Positions 23,301 through 30,139 are shown, numbered from the stretch's first letter. The stretch: DNA of 64,000 bases from Verrucomicrobiaceae bacterium (GCA_027484445.1 JAIXSY010000055.1:248001-312000), one strand, 5' to 3'. Notes: a model not told the origin generated them from the sequence alone. Numbers and translations are program-made.

Positions 23301-26300
23301 AAGAACGAAGAGTATTGCCCACGCCTTCTGAACCTCCGAAGGCTCCTATTGAAAGAGTGCTAGTTGTGTTGCTGGTCGATGGAGTTGGCCGCACCACTGT
23401 TCTTCCACCATAAGTATTCACTCCTCGAAGCTCTAGAATATGTGACCCTCTTTTATCCAGTCCACCCGAACCTGTGATCGAGCCACCAAACACAGTTACC
23501 AATCCGGAGGTATTGTTGGTCAAAATGAGCCCAGCAGAGCCAACGTCGAGCGCAGTCGCTCCTCCATTGAGAAAGTTGCCAGCTGCTGCACCACCGACGC
23601 CGCTCAGAAATGACTTGGTTCCACTGCTAGCACCACCTACAATCGAACTGATGCTTTCTGCAAGAGAACCCGCGAGACGAAATTCAAAACGACTTCCTGC
23701 TGCATTCGACATCAAGACGCTTGCTGAACTATCCACACCTTCTGTCCCACCAACCGTGAGGGTGCCTCGATCCACCAAGAGCGTGCCAGCGAAGGATTGA
23801 TTATCGTTATTGGTCCAAGTGAATTGTCCGGTTCCTTCTTTGATGAACCAGTTGCCCGAAGTGGCTCCACGTATTCTACCCAAATAAGAGGTGGATTCAT
23901 TGTTACCGCCAACAGCCAGAATTCCTTCGCTGCGATCAGAACCAATATTCACGGTAGCCACACCTGGATTGGCTAGAGTTCCTTCACCCAAATGCCCACC
24001 TGAAAGGCCCCCGATTCTTTCGAAGGCTGCCAAGTTGTATCCATTTGAAGCAAGAGTCAGAGTTGGATCATTAGTTGCGCCAAGTTGAATGGTTGCAGAA
24101 TCCCCGATCGTTCCCTGAATGACGTTTCGCCCAGAAACTGTGTAGCCGCCCGCGATCACATTACCATTTTCAATAGTAATGGTGCCTGAGTGATTCCCAG
24201 CTAAACCTAGCAGAGCATTGCCAACACCCTGTTTTACCCAATTTCCTGAACCATTGATGCTTCCCAAGATCTGATCGACAGAAGTGAATGTGAAATTTTT
24301 CTGACCTGCATTGGTTCCATCTGGGGTCGAGCTCAGCAAGACTTGGTCATGACTCAGGATTTGCGCAATGTAAGTGCCTCTCCGAAGATCAGGGTTCCCA
24401 TCGGAAGCGGCGACAAGCATTCCCGCACGAAGACCTTGAGTGCCTCCTGGTAGGTACATAACTCCTGTTGCGAAATTGTAGGAGGCATTCGCAATGACAG
24501 TACTCGTCGAGTGATTGCTAGTCAGCGTCGAGCCAGCAGCTAGATTGATCGTGCTGTTCACTCCAGAGGTAATGCGCCCGACGCTTGTCGGTCCATTTAC
24601 CACTAACGAAGCACCACGCCCTGTGACTGCGATGTCTGGCGACGAAGTAAACGTGCTGCCGCCCTGTCGATTCAGGACGACCTCACCGCCTAAAATATTC
24701 AGCGTGCCAGCAAATGAACTTTGCCCCCCAAAAGCCACGGAACCTGAACCCAGTTTGTTCAGAGTTGCGTTGGTTCCGTTGATGGATCCATTAAACTCAG
24801 TGCTGGAGCCATCTGACCCAAAGCTTAGAGTGCCACCAGTGCCTAAAAGCAGATTTCCACCAAGAGCACCACCACCACTCAAAGAGCTAACGACTTCGCT
24901 GCGACCAGAAAGGTTGATCGATGCTCCTGCCGTATTGGCCAAAATGAGTGGTGACCTTTCATTGAGCAGTGGAGTACTCACACTCGGACTCAGAACCAAT
25001 GCACCAGCATTGATGGAGAGACTGCCGTTGTAGTTGACGCTGCCTGCCAAAGTGACTGTGCCCGAGTTCTCCATCGTCAAATTCAGAACACCCGTAGAAC
25101 TTGCACCCGAGAAACCGATCGAACCCGCTAGCGTGGTGCTGTTGGACATCTTGAGCACCAGATCTGTGTTGGCTGAATTGCTCGTAATCGCCAATCTAGT
25201 GCCCGGTGCGAGTTCTAACCCCATCAACTCATAGCGACTTCCTCCTGGAATCTGAACAGTACCAGCAACAACATCCAGCGTTCCCATGAAATTGCCCAAG
25301 CCACCCGTGAGAGATAAGGTCGAGCCAGCTCGGTTTTGAACAATTCGAGTTACATTTGAGCCAATACCTGCGCTGATTGTCGTTGTCGCAGCAGTAGTTC
25401 CAATGTTGCGGATCTGTCCGGTAGGATTGAGAATTGGAGATGATATGTTGATTGCTTGGGTGTTCGATCCAGAAAGAACAAGATCACCCACGTTTAAAAC
25501 GCTTCCAGAAATCGTCAGCGATCCAGTTCCCGCGTTGTTAAAGGTGAGTGAACCCGTATTGCGATAAGTGCCAGTTAGAGTGACAGCACCACCTGTCATT
25601 GTGAGGTCCGCAGAAAGATTCCCCAAAAGATGACCAGAACTCGTTGCGAGTCCTGTCGAAGTCAGCGTGACTGGCGTGGAACTCGTGTTGGTGATGGTGC
25701 CAGGCCCAGTTAGCGTAAGCTGTGATACGCTCTGATTGCGGCCATTGAGATCAAAAGATCCGGCTGAGACGGTTAAATTGCTAGCACTTGGCAAATTGCC
25801 TGAAGCACCAAGCCGAACAGATCCTGCACCGCTGAAAATGGTAGATCCCGTGTAAGAGGCCAAACCATTAATGGTCAAAGTGCCTGTGCCGCTATAAGTA
25901 AAATTAGAGCCTGCGACTGAGGAAATGATGCCCTCCGTGATGTTGACGTTACCGCCGCCAGCGATGCTAGTTGTGCCTGCTGCTGCCCCTAACGCAAGAT
26001 TCAAAGTTCCGATGTTTAGAGCTGAACTTGAGCCCTGAATGCGATTGACTGTTAGCGTAAATCCAGCTGTGTTGACGTTAAGCCTCGGTAGAGTGAGCTG
26101 ACCGGCTCCCGTCGCATCTCCTAGAAGGTTGATCGTTCGGCTCGCATCCATGATAGCAGTCGCCGATGGATTGAGAGAAAGATCCGCGCTGGCCCCAAAG
26201 GTGAAATTCCCCCCCAAATTAAGAGTGTTCACATTCGAGATCGTCATGGGCGCACCACTGGTATTGTCAATAGTGCCGCCTGACATCGTGAGTGGCCCAG

Positions 26301-29300
26301 AACCCAGTGCCGAGGATTGATTCAAATTGAGAACACCACCAGTCACCGTCGTTCCCCCCGTGTAAGTATTGGTGCCACCGAGGCTAAGAATGCCCGATGT
26401 GACTCTAAGCGCTAGATTGTTTTGATTCGCCCCCGTCCCTCCAAGGGTGCCATTGAAAACGCTAGGGATAGCAATAGCACCCGTAAAGCTGAGTTCAGAG
26501 TTTGCGGCATTGCCACCCACAACAGCATTTGCACTTCCCGATCCACTGGTCATCAGACCGGCGACGGCTTGATTTCGGAGAGCCGTAGCATCCCCTAGAA
26601 TGAGCGCGCCAGAATTTGCCCCTTCTCCAAGAACCACGATATTAGAATTAGATATAGCTCCAGAGGGGCTACCGATCTGAATCGCCCCATCTTGAATCCT
26701 TGTAAATCCGCCAGAGTAACTGTTGGACGCAGTTAAGAGTAATGTTCCTCTGCCCGTCTTGACCAGGCTACCCAGTCCCGCGGACGAGCTGCTGATGACA
26801 CCACTCGAAGTTAGCGTCACACCATTAGCGACATTAAACGTCGCATTGCCCGCACCTATTGAAACACTGCGGCTGTTGGTGAAACTTGCGTTGGCCAAAA
26901 GGCTACCGTTGTTGATGGTCATGCTGGTGGCAGCACCCAAGTTATTGCTGGCAGAGACTGCCAAAGTAGCCCCCCCAGTGATGTAGGTTTGACCACTATA
27001 AGTGTTGGCAGCTGACAAAAGGGTTGTGCCAGGCCCGCTAACAGTCACTACAGAAGTCCCGACACCATTGGCGATGGGTGCAGATATCGTCAGTGCCCCT
27101 GCACCATAGTTTTGAATGATGAGATCTGAATTCGTAGCACTGCCACTGCGCAGGGCATTCGTTGCGGTCCCTGAGATGGTGTAATCATTAGCTCCAACGA
27201 AGAGAAGACCCCCTGAAGTGATCTGCATGGTATTCGTCCCGAGGGCAAGACTCTGCCCTGCAGCAGTTGTGGTGATCTTTACAGAGTTGGGAGTGGAGTT
27301 TGCTGTCGTGAGTGTCTGTGAGCCTGTGACAGTGTAATTGGTGGTGGTTCCAGTCGTCGTGCCTGTAAAAGCAGTTTGTCCTGTCAGCGGAACGATGTTG
27401 GAACCACTTTTGGTTGCGAATTCAGTCACCCCTCCCGTCGTAACGGTGATGGCTCCACGTGTTCCCAGCAATCCACCTGTGCTGACAGCCTGAGCTGTAG
27501 CAACGTTGGCTCCAACGCCGCTTAGGTTGATGTTCAAGACCCCATGGTTGGCTGTGTTAACTAAGGTCGAACCGAGCGTAAGCGTTGTGGTGCCGCTTGA
27601 TCCTCCGATCACTGACAATGTCGAACCACCAGCATTCATGGTCAAGTTGCCCAGCGTTTGATTCGTCCCAGCAGCAGCGGCTCTGAACGTGAAATTGCCG
27701 CCCGCAAAAGTGGGCGCAGTTGTGGATGATAACGCCGCAGTTCCTGCACTTGCATTCAATTCCACGTTCCCTGCGCTGAAAAGGGTGGCACCCGTGTAAG
27801 TGCTTGTGCCTGTCAAAAGGGTCGTTCCTGAATTAGCAAAGTTGATCCCTGCACCAGTGATGGTTGGCACGATTCCATTGGTGATGTTCAAATTTCCATT
27901 GCCTGCGAGGATCGTCGTGCCTGCTGTGGAAGACCCTTGTATGTTGAAGGTGCCTAACGTCATTGATGAATTCGATCCCGGAAGCGCATTCAGGGTCAAG
28001 GTTTGTCCAGTAGCGTTAGAATTGTAGCTTCCAAAACGAAGCACCGCTGCATTGCTACCATTCAAAGTTATGATGCGGCTCGCACTGCTGGTGGCAGTGC
28101 CCGTTCCAAAATTGATGCTGTTTGATCCTCCAAAGGCAAAATTACCGTTGATCGTGACTGCATTGTTGCTGCTCATCGTAACAGCTGACCCACTGCTGTT
28201 GTCAATGACACCACTGCCGATCGTCAAACCTCCAGTACCGAGCGCTGAATTGCTGTTCAGGTTAAGTCGTCCTTGAGTCAGAATCGTTCCACCTGTGTAA
28301 CTGTTGTTGCCACTGAGAGTTAGGGTTCCATTACCATTCGAGGTAATGGCCAGCGAGCCTGTGCTTCCATTGCGTATCGTCCCACTAAAAACCGAGTTTG
28401 ATCCTGCTCCTGGAGTGACTGTGACAGAAGAAGACGATGCGGAATTGTTTTGGAGGATCGTCGAAGAACCGCCCGTCAAACTCATCAAGGTGATGGCCTG
28501 AGCATTGGTATTGAGGATGCCAGATCCAGCGATAATCAGTCTCGATGTTGTATTGGTCCCCAGAGCAGTCTGGTTACCGATTTGAACCGTGCCTGCATTG
28601 ATCTGAGTGAGGCCACCGTAGCTGTTCCCGGCATTTAGATTCAAAATTCCATTCGAATTCATCGTCAGGCCACCGCCACCCGTGATCGAGCCAGTCACAG
28701 TGCCGACCGTTGATGTGGATCCAACATTCCCATTGTAGCTGATGTTGTTTCCCGAATTATTCACGCCTCCCGCGAAGTTCATCTGAGCCCCCGTCTGAGC
28801 TTCAATCGTGAGTGGTCCTGTCAGCGCAGCAGAACTGAAGGACACGGTCGCACTACCACTATTCACGTTTGAACCACGACTCGCAGTCAATGTCACGGGA
28901 CCAAAGGTATTCAACGCACCTAGGTTATGCGAGACTCCAGCTCCAACTGTGGCTCGATCTGAAATGATGGAAATGTTATCGAAACCATTCACAACGTGGC
29001 TATTGACACTATTGTCAGTGGCCAACCTTAAGACGGTGCCGTTGAAGAGGCTGATTGCAGTGGCAGATGTCCCTAAACCTGCACTGTTTGACAAAACGAC
29101 CGTACCTTGATTGACGGCTAAGGTTCCACTGCTGCGACTGCTGCTGCCAGTAAGTGCCAGAACTCCTGGCCCATTTTTGGAAAAGCTGAAGTTTCCTGTC
29201 AATGCGCCTATGTTGAGTTGTGCACCCAACCCGACATCAAAGACCGATCCATTCATGGTCAGAGTGGTACCTCCGAAGGTGAGACCAGCTGTACCGCTAG

Positions 29301-30051
29301 AAACGTTGCTTCCAGAAGCAACCGACAGCCTTTGTCCGCTTAAGGTTAGATTTCCGAGACTATGACTCAAACCAACACCAGCCGTAAGACGATCCGAAAC
29401 TATTCGAGCATTGCCTAATACAGATACAGCAGGACTCAATGACAGCGCAGCATCCGAGGTGACCCGAAGTTCCCCACCTCGAACAGTCAACGCAGAAGAT
29501 CCCAAAGCAGTGGCCGAGCGAACATCCAAAGTTCCATTCAACAAAGAAACACCTGCCGTGAGCCCAGTGTTTGCCCCAGATAGAATGAGTGTTCCCAGTC
29601 CATCTTTGGAAAAATTCACTGATGACGATACATTGCTACCGAGGGTCGCATTGAATCCCCCCTCGACGTTTACAGCTCCCGCAGAAAGAGCCAAATTGCC
29701 TGAGTTTAACGTGTAATCTTGCTGAAATCTCAAGTCTCTAGCTTGCTGATTGCCAAGCGTTAAGATTGAAGGATTGAGAAGGCTGCCCGGGTTCGGGATA
29801 GGTGCCCCAAAAACGACAGAATCCTGACTGGTAGGAAGACCCAAATTCCAGTTGAGCGCGTTGTTCCAGTCAAAGTTGGTTCCACTCCCAGCAGTCCAGC
29901 GAATGGTGGCAGCCTGAATGGGCTGGGCAACCTGCCATAGCCCCGTCTGCACGGTCAAAAAGCACGTCACCCAGTAACGATGCCGACGCAGATTTTGGAG
30001 AAAAGGAGAGGAACGCGTTTTCATGGCTGCAAAAGCTTGATTTTGAGACAT
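5380..30051 (-). CDS. Giant PATR-repeat (autotransporter-associated beta-strand) surface protein
   Basis: One uninterrupted frame of about 8,200 codons. Starts are possible at TTG 30126, ATG 30051 (8,223 aa) and ATG 30024; the last two each leave a Sec-type signal peptide ending near PIQAATIRW. From about residue 60 to 7,100 it is a run of imperfect 40-70-residue PATR units of the form GxGTLTLSGNNSYTGGT...GxLxLN, which fold as a right-handed beta-helix in autotransporter passengers. Immunoglobulin-like segments follow at about 7,150-7,650 (SYQWYRNGALVTGA, YLCEVSNT), then a He-PIG-like domain at about 7,670-7,750 (GLTLNKTTGAISGRPTKEGQYRI). The last 450 residues are beta-rich with Gly-Tyr-Ser-Gly motifs and end in NFLPVVP. 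No 12-strand autotransporter barrel, LPXTG or PEP-CTERM tail is visible. Likely a secreted or cell-surface adhesin; the export route is unknown. GC is about 50%, Ser/Thr/Asn/Gly-rich. Confidence 0.93.
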   Translation of the reverse strand: MSQNQAFAAMKTRSSPFLQNLRRHRYWVTCFLTVQTGLWQVAQPIQAATIRWTAGSGTNFDWNNALNWNLGLPTSQDSVVFGAPIPNPGSLLNPSILTLGNQQARDLRFQQDYTLNSGNLALSAGAVNVEGGFNATLGSNVSSSVNFSKDGLGTLILSGANTGLTAGVSLLNGTLDVRSATALGSSALTVRGGELRVTSDAALSLSPAVSVLGNARIVSDRLTAGVGLSHSLGNLTLSGQRLSVASGSNVSSGTAGLTFGGTTLTMNGSVFDVGLGAQLNIGALTGNFSFSKNGPGVLALTGSSSRSSGTLAVNQGTVVLSNSAGLGTSATAISLFNGTVLRLATDNSVNSHVVNGFDNISIISDRATVGAGVSHNLGALNTFGPVTLTASRGSNVNSGSATVSFSSAALTGPLTIEAQTGAQMNFAGGVNNSGNNISYNGNVGSTSTVGTVTGSITGGGGLTMNSNGILNLNAGNSYGGLTQINAGTVQIGNQTALGTNTTSRLIIAGSGILNTNAQAITLMSLTGGSSTILQNNSASSSSVTVTPGAGSNSVFSGTIRNGSTGSLAITSNGNGTLTLSGNNSYTGGTILTQGRLNLNSNSALGTGGLTIGSGVIDNSSGSAVTMSSNNAVTINGNFAFGGSNSINFGTGTATSSASRIITLNGSNAAVLRFGSYNSNATGQTLTLNALPGSNSSMTLGTFNIQGSSTAGTTILAGNGNLNITNGIVPTITGAGINFANSGTTLLTGTSTYTGATLFSAGNVELNASAGTAALSSTTAPTFAGGNFTFRAAAAGTNQTLGNLTMNAGGSTLSVIGGSSGTTTLTLGSTLVNTANHGVLNINLSGVGANVATAQAVSTGGLLGTRGAITVTTGGVTEFATKSGSNIVPLTGQTAFTGTTTGTTTNYTVTGSQTLTTANSTPNSVKITTTAAGQSLALGTNTMQITSGGLLFVGANDYTISGTATNALRSGSATNSDLIIQNYGAGALTISAPIANGVGTSVVTVSGPGTTLLSAANTYSGQTYITGGATLAVSASNNLGAATSMTINNGSLLANASFTNSRSVSIGAGNATFNVANGVTLTSSGVISSSSAGLGSLVKTGRGTLLLTASNSYSGGFTRIQDGAIQIGSPSGAISNSNIVVLGEGANSGALILGDATALRNQAVAGLMTSGSGSANAVVGGNAANSELSFTGAIAIPSVFNGTLGGTGANQNNLALRVTSGILSLGGTNTYTGGTTVTGGVLNLNQSSALGSGPLTMSGGTIDNTSGAPMTISNVNTLNLGGNFTFGASADLSLNPSATAIMDASRTINLLGDATGAGQLTLPRLNVNTAGFTLTVNRIQGSSSALNIGTLNLALGAAAGTTSIAGGGNVNITEGIISSVAGSNFTYSGTGTLTINGLASYTGSTIFSGAGSVRLGASGNLPSASNLTVSAGSFDLNGRNQSVSQLTLTGPGTITNTSSTPVTLTSTGLATSSGHLLGNLSADLTMTGGAVTLTGTYRNTGSLTFNNAGTGSLTISGSVLNVGDLVLSGSNTQAINISSPILNPTGQIRNIGTTAATTTISAGIGSNVTRIVQNRAGSTLSLTGGLGNFMGTLDVVAGTVQIPGGSRYELMGLELAPGTRLAITSNSANTDLVLKMSNSTTLAGSIGFSGASSTGVLNLTMENSGTVTLAGSVNYNGSLSINAGALVLSPSVSTPLLNERSPLILANTAGASINLSGRSEVVSSLSGGGALGGNLLLGTGGTLSFGSDGSSTEFNGSINGTNATLNKLGSGSVAFGGQSSFAGTLNILGGEVVLNRQGGSTFTSSPDIAVTGRGASLVVNGPTSVGRITSGVNSTINLAAGSTLTSNHSTSTVIANASYNFATGVMYLPGGTQGLRAGMLVAASDGNPDLRRGTYIAQILSHDQVLLSSTPDGTNAGQKNFTFTSVDQILGSINGSGNWVKQGVGNALLGLAGNHSGTITIENGNVIAGGYTVSGRNVIQGTIGDSATIQLGATNDPTLTLASNGYNLAAFERIGGLSGGHLGEGTLANPGVATVNIGSDRSEGILAVGGNNESTSYLGRIRGATSGNWFIKEGTGQFTWTNNDNQSFAGTLLVDRGTLTVGGTEGVDSSASVLMSNAAGSRFEFRLAGSLAESISSIVGGASSGTKSFLSGVGGAAAGNFLNGGATALDVGSAGLILTNNTSGLVTVFGGSITGSGGLDKRGSHILELRGVNTYGGRTVVRPTPSTSNTTSTLSIGAFGGSEGVGNTLRSSGYGLLPASTEIRLFAGTTGVTNANSVFNLNGSTQTVRGLASQELNGSKFLNFNGGVININNTEVSVFNDFFDGALVGLGTINVLSTHSSGWELRADTSSSLTDSNVTQRGNVNVSGGTLILNNTTGVLGDSVFVNVSSGAQLRLRRPDTIGSLSGAGSLDFQQVGIPVPVLTLTSAPQGNVSNTIWSGSSSGAGGLTLSQIARLQITSNQGFSGLTTLSGSSELTLNYSGAGVNNLIPGNLRLAGGRLLLAGGASASVVEQIGTTFLGAGLTTVSALAGMGGRVNFGAITRGPNFSTLEPGSVLQIHGATAATTMINDEVLGMGILGGFATYGNGGAVQTWAVGSSDGNVTTITGLLNSNFLTVGGSGSSAPLIGANTDVLGTFDFTQNTGSLRFNQPQANQIDVRLDGSPTDTRVLDSGGILVTRNVGDTDILFTGQVGLSGGSGAYVSNELIVHQHNTLGNVIFETTLVNNPGSGLSSGSLTFTKTGRGKVILVNDNQYSGSTNILEGVLQIGDGVQALGSLGGGTEGAGAILNNGWLSIKRGFSTVAYTLNDIAGVGSLRVETGGTERLSGVNSSYTGGTYIVSGEAIVNGSTQSGGTALGATAGLTSVAPSGILSLGGTGFNTVETIFLRGGILRSIGAGATFRAPVLVGQNGTLNNSTINNSTLNSSIEGGNMVFSAPILTQPGVSLTISGLGNVQFNSTDNVFGSFVSSSNLYVGGAAGSGQSPTAGGIGSLGRGAITNNAKLTYNMSDTHYAIANAISGAGELSLFRNVIHITGNNTYTGRTFVGGNQNTMNQNVDVRVGADTYTGRLGTGSITVQASTAGQTVLRYQSLGNAVLNNNIALNPWTDGTNARDSFLIRHGLGGLTINGSLTAGIHTGAERAIVQSESGGVLTIAGAVNTGSNNRIVFRLLNNSVMEIAGSSNNSISGRFNNISNTDNTTNSFVFRNTGTTTLRGYNSFGNNTGGGNRLTQVYIQRGTLVVNHTNSSDPDSANTTLVPDGINNDASLYLMRGATLSFLQNETVGQLRTQTGSNINVPTGVRLTIDDNTSHVLNGGFSGDGIVHFNTTTSGAAWYGLLGPSTLTTAPIIGSNDQTVTVRVSDLDLQSGLGLSPTLTLGIGGTLNDSPQEVRLEYSSRYRDPHVSSRDFNLANTGAQDSAILNSPIAGPSNVLSLDDVGRIALNMAVSGPNIQSGTLVTGINTTNNTVTLSSNTLGAVEAFQKFVFEEVQTAGGQPIPATVRIGANGMAPLVLGSDSTSAAAGNGKIKVTNLANKTLMLHGHTTGNQIRGMIDEDLSTLSLIVNPNVGGNDLYGSGSWTLSNTNNNFSGNITVNLGSLVLSGNLGAGNNATSSILGDLSVARTIDLGTNNFDGRGRYNLTNGQGDNIGAGGGITSTGSLVFNDPTEGVFTLGSNINFTQSFSSTTNPGNGRIINNGVKAVALNGAFSSGATGNRLWIFDGSNSANNIINGSISNGSGGAVVGIQKDGAGKWILNSTSNSMTGNITVNRGVLEFAGGSAISDAATVNLSNAGSDGSSQGAAAFRLRTSETIGGLLGQIGTSVTLDAGAVLTVTNASQTYSGQINGAGGITRSNNDSNARISTLTNRNSYSGVTSILTNGSNFVANRIDVYYLANGGLPSGIGSSSNAASNLIINTGAGAGGLRWLGFNDQSTDRLFTMGAGSSTANLWADGNLIGLTNAPKLQFTNTGAIQFTGSGARTLVLRGATLADNLFAPQITDNGADLTSLSKIEAGLWILSNNSNSFSGGTTIAGGTLAITSGGALGSGPLTINGGGGVGLEMRGETGITLSNNLTNSTADGGMIVRSAQNTYSGQMTLNANVRIAVDSGASLNISNGTSAITGAGQLTKSGSGTLVLSGVNSTGWTGAVNVRGGVLELDYTNQNSTKLPDAAVLTLGTAGGITVPGVDDNVSGQTNIAATSGGIVRLRGGSHEELVASLTLAQGANGIERVSGSSSRISLGAITRAVGSGATIDFGADGIATTTNTSSSVGSILNTTGGGAGTATGAFATVAKTSWATTGPSGTNNITALASFTSNAFAAGANTDITATTLASGDATTGTIRFNAPISSTITLTGTLSLDSAGILVTPNVGANNVVITGGTLRNNASTANLDAVILHQHNTQGALQINSVIANNTNAQQITKTGLGKVFLNAINTQTGTININEGELQVGGTATAPTVATAATLGAASALALNMSDGAALTFLSSDTTLQTLGVIQGGGVITLATGNLKPVLLNVDSSNYFGEFVVNSGTLQVLTASGLGSNRGRTTINNGGSLQINASVNVPELITMNQGSSVSLLAAATGATLSGRLTLNNSTASGATFNLPALSGLTLSGLIVSNNGFTKTGNGLLTLSANNFTNITEGATSANADASLRGQILLNGGETRLGNARALGASGFNNRVSVASGATLDLRGQSTSYNDDPDPLRKFIEISGEGINGTASLRNSTGTGTFSHLVLAANATLSGGGFANASRLDLAGYDTNPNTGSTLDGNFSRAFPTIAGAGFDLSVRGGTQSGGVVLHQPVFTSALNRIRVQEGVLRLEMDTPVTSSGQWAGLSSTDVTSGIEIAYAGPSLFDQTSLTSGSGPNVGARLNFYRNLNVRHTVAIAMRGDTAKGVATDLSGGGANYIDMASDTLPNPRTYLDGLITLTGDANRNFFHIDGTVNGVTVTEQGNLTGNIQNKMIVGGQIVGSGGFTKTGERELRLTNNNTFTGELNILRHGTTAVDWQSNTVNVNGIDYQTYGDAEGWMEWGVTLAGQNARLSGTSAINLQRRGMLTLDNTSRLDLTSGVSGGNHDDRINNASAFNFNNGWLRIHGGTLPNTESIATTSGASVRIASSTNFIDLWPLDGANQAMTLTIGKLDRNQGAVLRIRNLDSTSTFGSAEPALDKDSVRIRLIDTSGVALYGASTNATNRSIVAGIFGGIMPHTYLEDLRDLGYNNAGVSDLYVQGRNLQLITGSHFMTLDGGYLRPLDDSEYFNPADGILDGSSGAGMNVNLTAANSIVRQDMSVNSLRFGPVSDSIGDNLGTSGAINNGTTLTSYSTPFNQTLIVDGRLSIASGMISSAFFAMGNSTTGGTTQATDVLINGGTLVFGNREAIINNQNAVLRFNDGTIQTGNLQIRSDIQGSSGLTKTGLGQVVLDGFNTYSGVTSITEGNLLVRNGRSSLGVGGPGNHVLITGNGSISTNNGIVIGSANSRKDILVGPLSGGQTIMNASGDTTYLYGNITVDNVDIAGQALFTPLITVGANALLVVDGNITGGSTTISSDIIATNSRILSTSGSSSGFMILRGQLGDKLDVQGNAIPVPGAVSTLPNSSGPTLRSNQNELFRFTVTGDEQFNITMERQTNAAGRLTLDAGILYVSYDPTRVGNDGTGFWTNTALSRLVDGLNNPATSNATVGNGNATQHGFTIGGGGNTALFLGQPGANGVSGQQFNMSSWSLASGNTTYIGGINEAGSVTFGTGNGTLALSKQARLYSMAGGTVNFNMRSGGAQSLQKVGRGDVIYQFTGASLTASDTGSFELGGGRFIIDHQGTNVARFSNAGNFTLRGGSLVNLGRSDATFSASYSSDTGSSRVVNFGAGTNEIVAQTRGQNLTVILGNTSTTNGSVTRSNGAAANLIENASAGGTAALQLRFGVANSVINLNRALGWATYGTAARTATDFAVLTGANLDVGALTRSFSESNNEVSTWINAANISESGGSGFTGILAQSMSLNTLRFDALADSNLDLGGRTLNLMSREGMGAILVSTNTGVSNKSISNGEVRLFDSTVDSRYLTVVTATTASGTSLLTNVSNTANLLPGMQVSGSGIPTGTTIATISGNQVTLTNNATASATNVNVTANYLHGAANGDLADSIANATITNMRTTEGLLPGMPVRGIQSLTTVLVLNGGSGYTSAPTVTITGGGGSGATATATVSGGQITSITVTASGSGYTSEPTVAVSGGGGSGASFRAIVPAAIVPPGTVIVSVSANSILVTPKPTISAANLALVCGSNELVIHQYGQGRLSMNAQIAGDGDLTIAGPATTSPSQFNTTGTVRLGSNNTYTGQTFINGAVLEIANASALGASPVAVTNNQIVMNGGTLRWTGATESLGNRGITLQGNGGVLEVAGNDANLIIGSALEGTQAALVSEDRNRGDLIKTGPGTLTLMGNGTGHNSGFQGLMDIRQGSLVVMVDVGDNAVGTTSILGANRSWADATIFRQGTNFQALLGNGNNSAEWTIEEFMIFEGGNTFTYGGLYDVSSNLASASATSNRANLGNRRPLNLNGVIKIDGTTTFDVGGAFVPTVFPSLNVDNTTNHLRSIVRLTNSGGYLTGVGDIIKDGLGQIEFRTNSPEWRGGLVIKQGTVYASNQADVLGVGHLTNKSITLGDSERGGVAQLMINNPDGVQNWVFEIKHDINVVYNPAQMKRLGVDNTSNGSRVSYDGNITLNDNLILLLQDGGVSNGGEQTYLNINGSLRDGALTSGNITIQSNDSSGPTAGAANDNTNGRMTGYAVLNGNNSLWTGDVTISANTSNDFDKTSVLRLGHNQALTALNDVVMNFNSILQVGGRTATIGSLTTQGGVGSFQGNAGTLGSSSGSTEIIENAATVMGNLVINQSTPATFEASWDALFRDGVPNSQFFAPGVNSHLSGSALNVTKAGSGWSVLTLDNDYSGTTTVASGVLQVGRGGVGDTGAVNAQGTVVQNGATIAGTGWVQGGGASLALTVQSGARVSPGDTAGRDMGTLNINGNAIFQAGSETLLQVRLPTYNRPGAVDVNESHYASWVSSLGTNNDEFANALRDLVTTQQHDMINVTAQSGSSTLSLAAGAKITLINDGYTPRAGDVFHVFKAGSTGTNGVLGNINVGSTIRTGAEVDSDLTLFELGGSYRWDTSLLNRLGVLLVVAVDGAFAAPSPPQFTTQISRLPASGILQPGTTFTLSARADSSNSTPIGFALIRDGVPMAESDYTVDYNPSNRIPAGSGVTATFTLTASSLTKGNFQIRAENNGGATSSNSVFVDVNDTPLIAEQPTARTVNPSLPGSPVSTTFTSRVTGPGPYTAVWFRLDSGVEVPLQSANAQLLSSNNYTSSFTLFDVSEQDSGQYFVRFISTVNNSLVATSAGAALTVRKAVSNVVATRTRDGGPTYQGEVITFTVTASGDAPLSYQWYRNGALVTGATASTLRVTNSAILSTPDSYYCRVTNPINSRDSNVVSLPVLSPIPVISSHTLTSRILLSGSSLNFAVTASGRPDLRYTWKLGTRAISGATSAFYSIPSIQLTQGGNYLCEVSNTTTTRAVTPVVEVVVVDSSQRQIPVRLGDTFSLTAFVGKDARTSLSYKWYKRTFETQIIPGENEGDPDQEVIVPVDTPIPANSTRFEGQEFTGTAVATLKLRRGVASLATDDGLYVCKVSRTSPNLEVIGCFHDVRIYNQAPVNTTPATLRHAIVGGTYSETMTVQSDRISTPVAFAMARGSTLPTGLTLNKTTGAISGRPTKEGQYRIRTVATNLSGTSNEIESTLTVFPIPAGVAGAYAGPIARHPALNGNLGGRFEMTVTALGAYSGRMILGSSAARTFKGDLAMNVDQASVYPNAILLQPPAGLAIAAATRTEAAATIRFSLAITPPTVTAAPPAVVVSGAEITDGTNTVAYAAWRNNWAATARANVSAKPDAYVGLYNIAFTLPDSSGLIGSTAVPQGDGYAAIRVSTSGGYTVSGRTPDGESLTGSSFVGPDGQIFMFQALYTTTTKGSILSDNPTTAQVEPLQIVARSPVTSNHVTGTVSVVRPPNPAAIASARLYRSGFGTTQVLAGVPAATVTAPVAYAVLGGMYSPPPRTGTVLLGLNPGSNNAELEFTLDGSTSIPTATNPNVTVSVGTSSRITVPRKKLTAPVENPAGTTLSAVPTTGAFSGSFVLSDTNPVTGQRPNPVTRSTPFQGLIIHARLANDTVRVFGTGYFIVDTLPQPASGSTPATTTRDTPRLSGQVNFLPVVP
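11395..11615 (-). repeat. Gly-Ser-rich internal duplicated module in the giant protein
   Basis: The encoded peptide holds two copies of a motif of the form GSGYTS-x-PTV-x-(I/V)-(T/S)-GGGGSGA, separated by ATVSGGQITSITVT. It differs from the surrounding PATR units. Similar Gly-rich turns occur in phage tail-fibre and other surface proteins. It probably forms a flexible or beta-prism-like insert, near residue 6,150-6,220. Confidence 0.55.
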
Positions 30052-30139
30052 TTGTCGAGACTTAGGTATAAACTGAGACCCGGTTGGTTGGATTATTTCT
30101 CTTTGAATTTTGGAGCATAATGCCAAGGCACCTGTTCAA

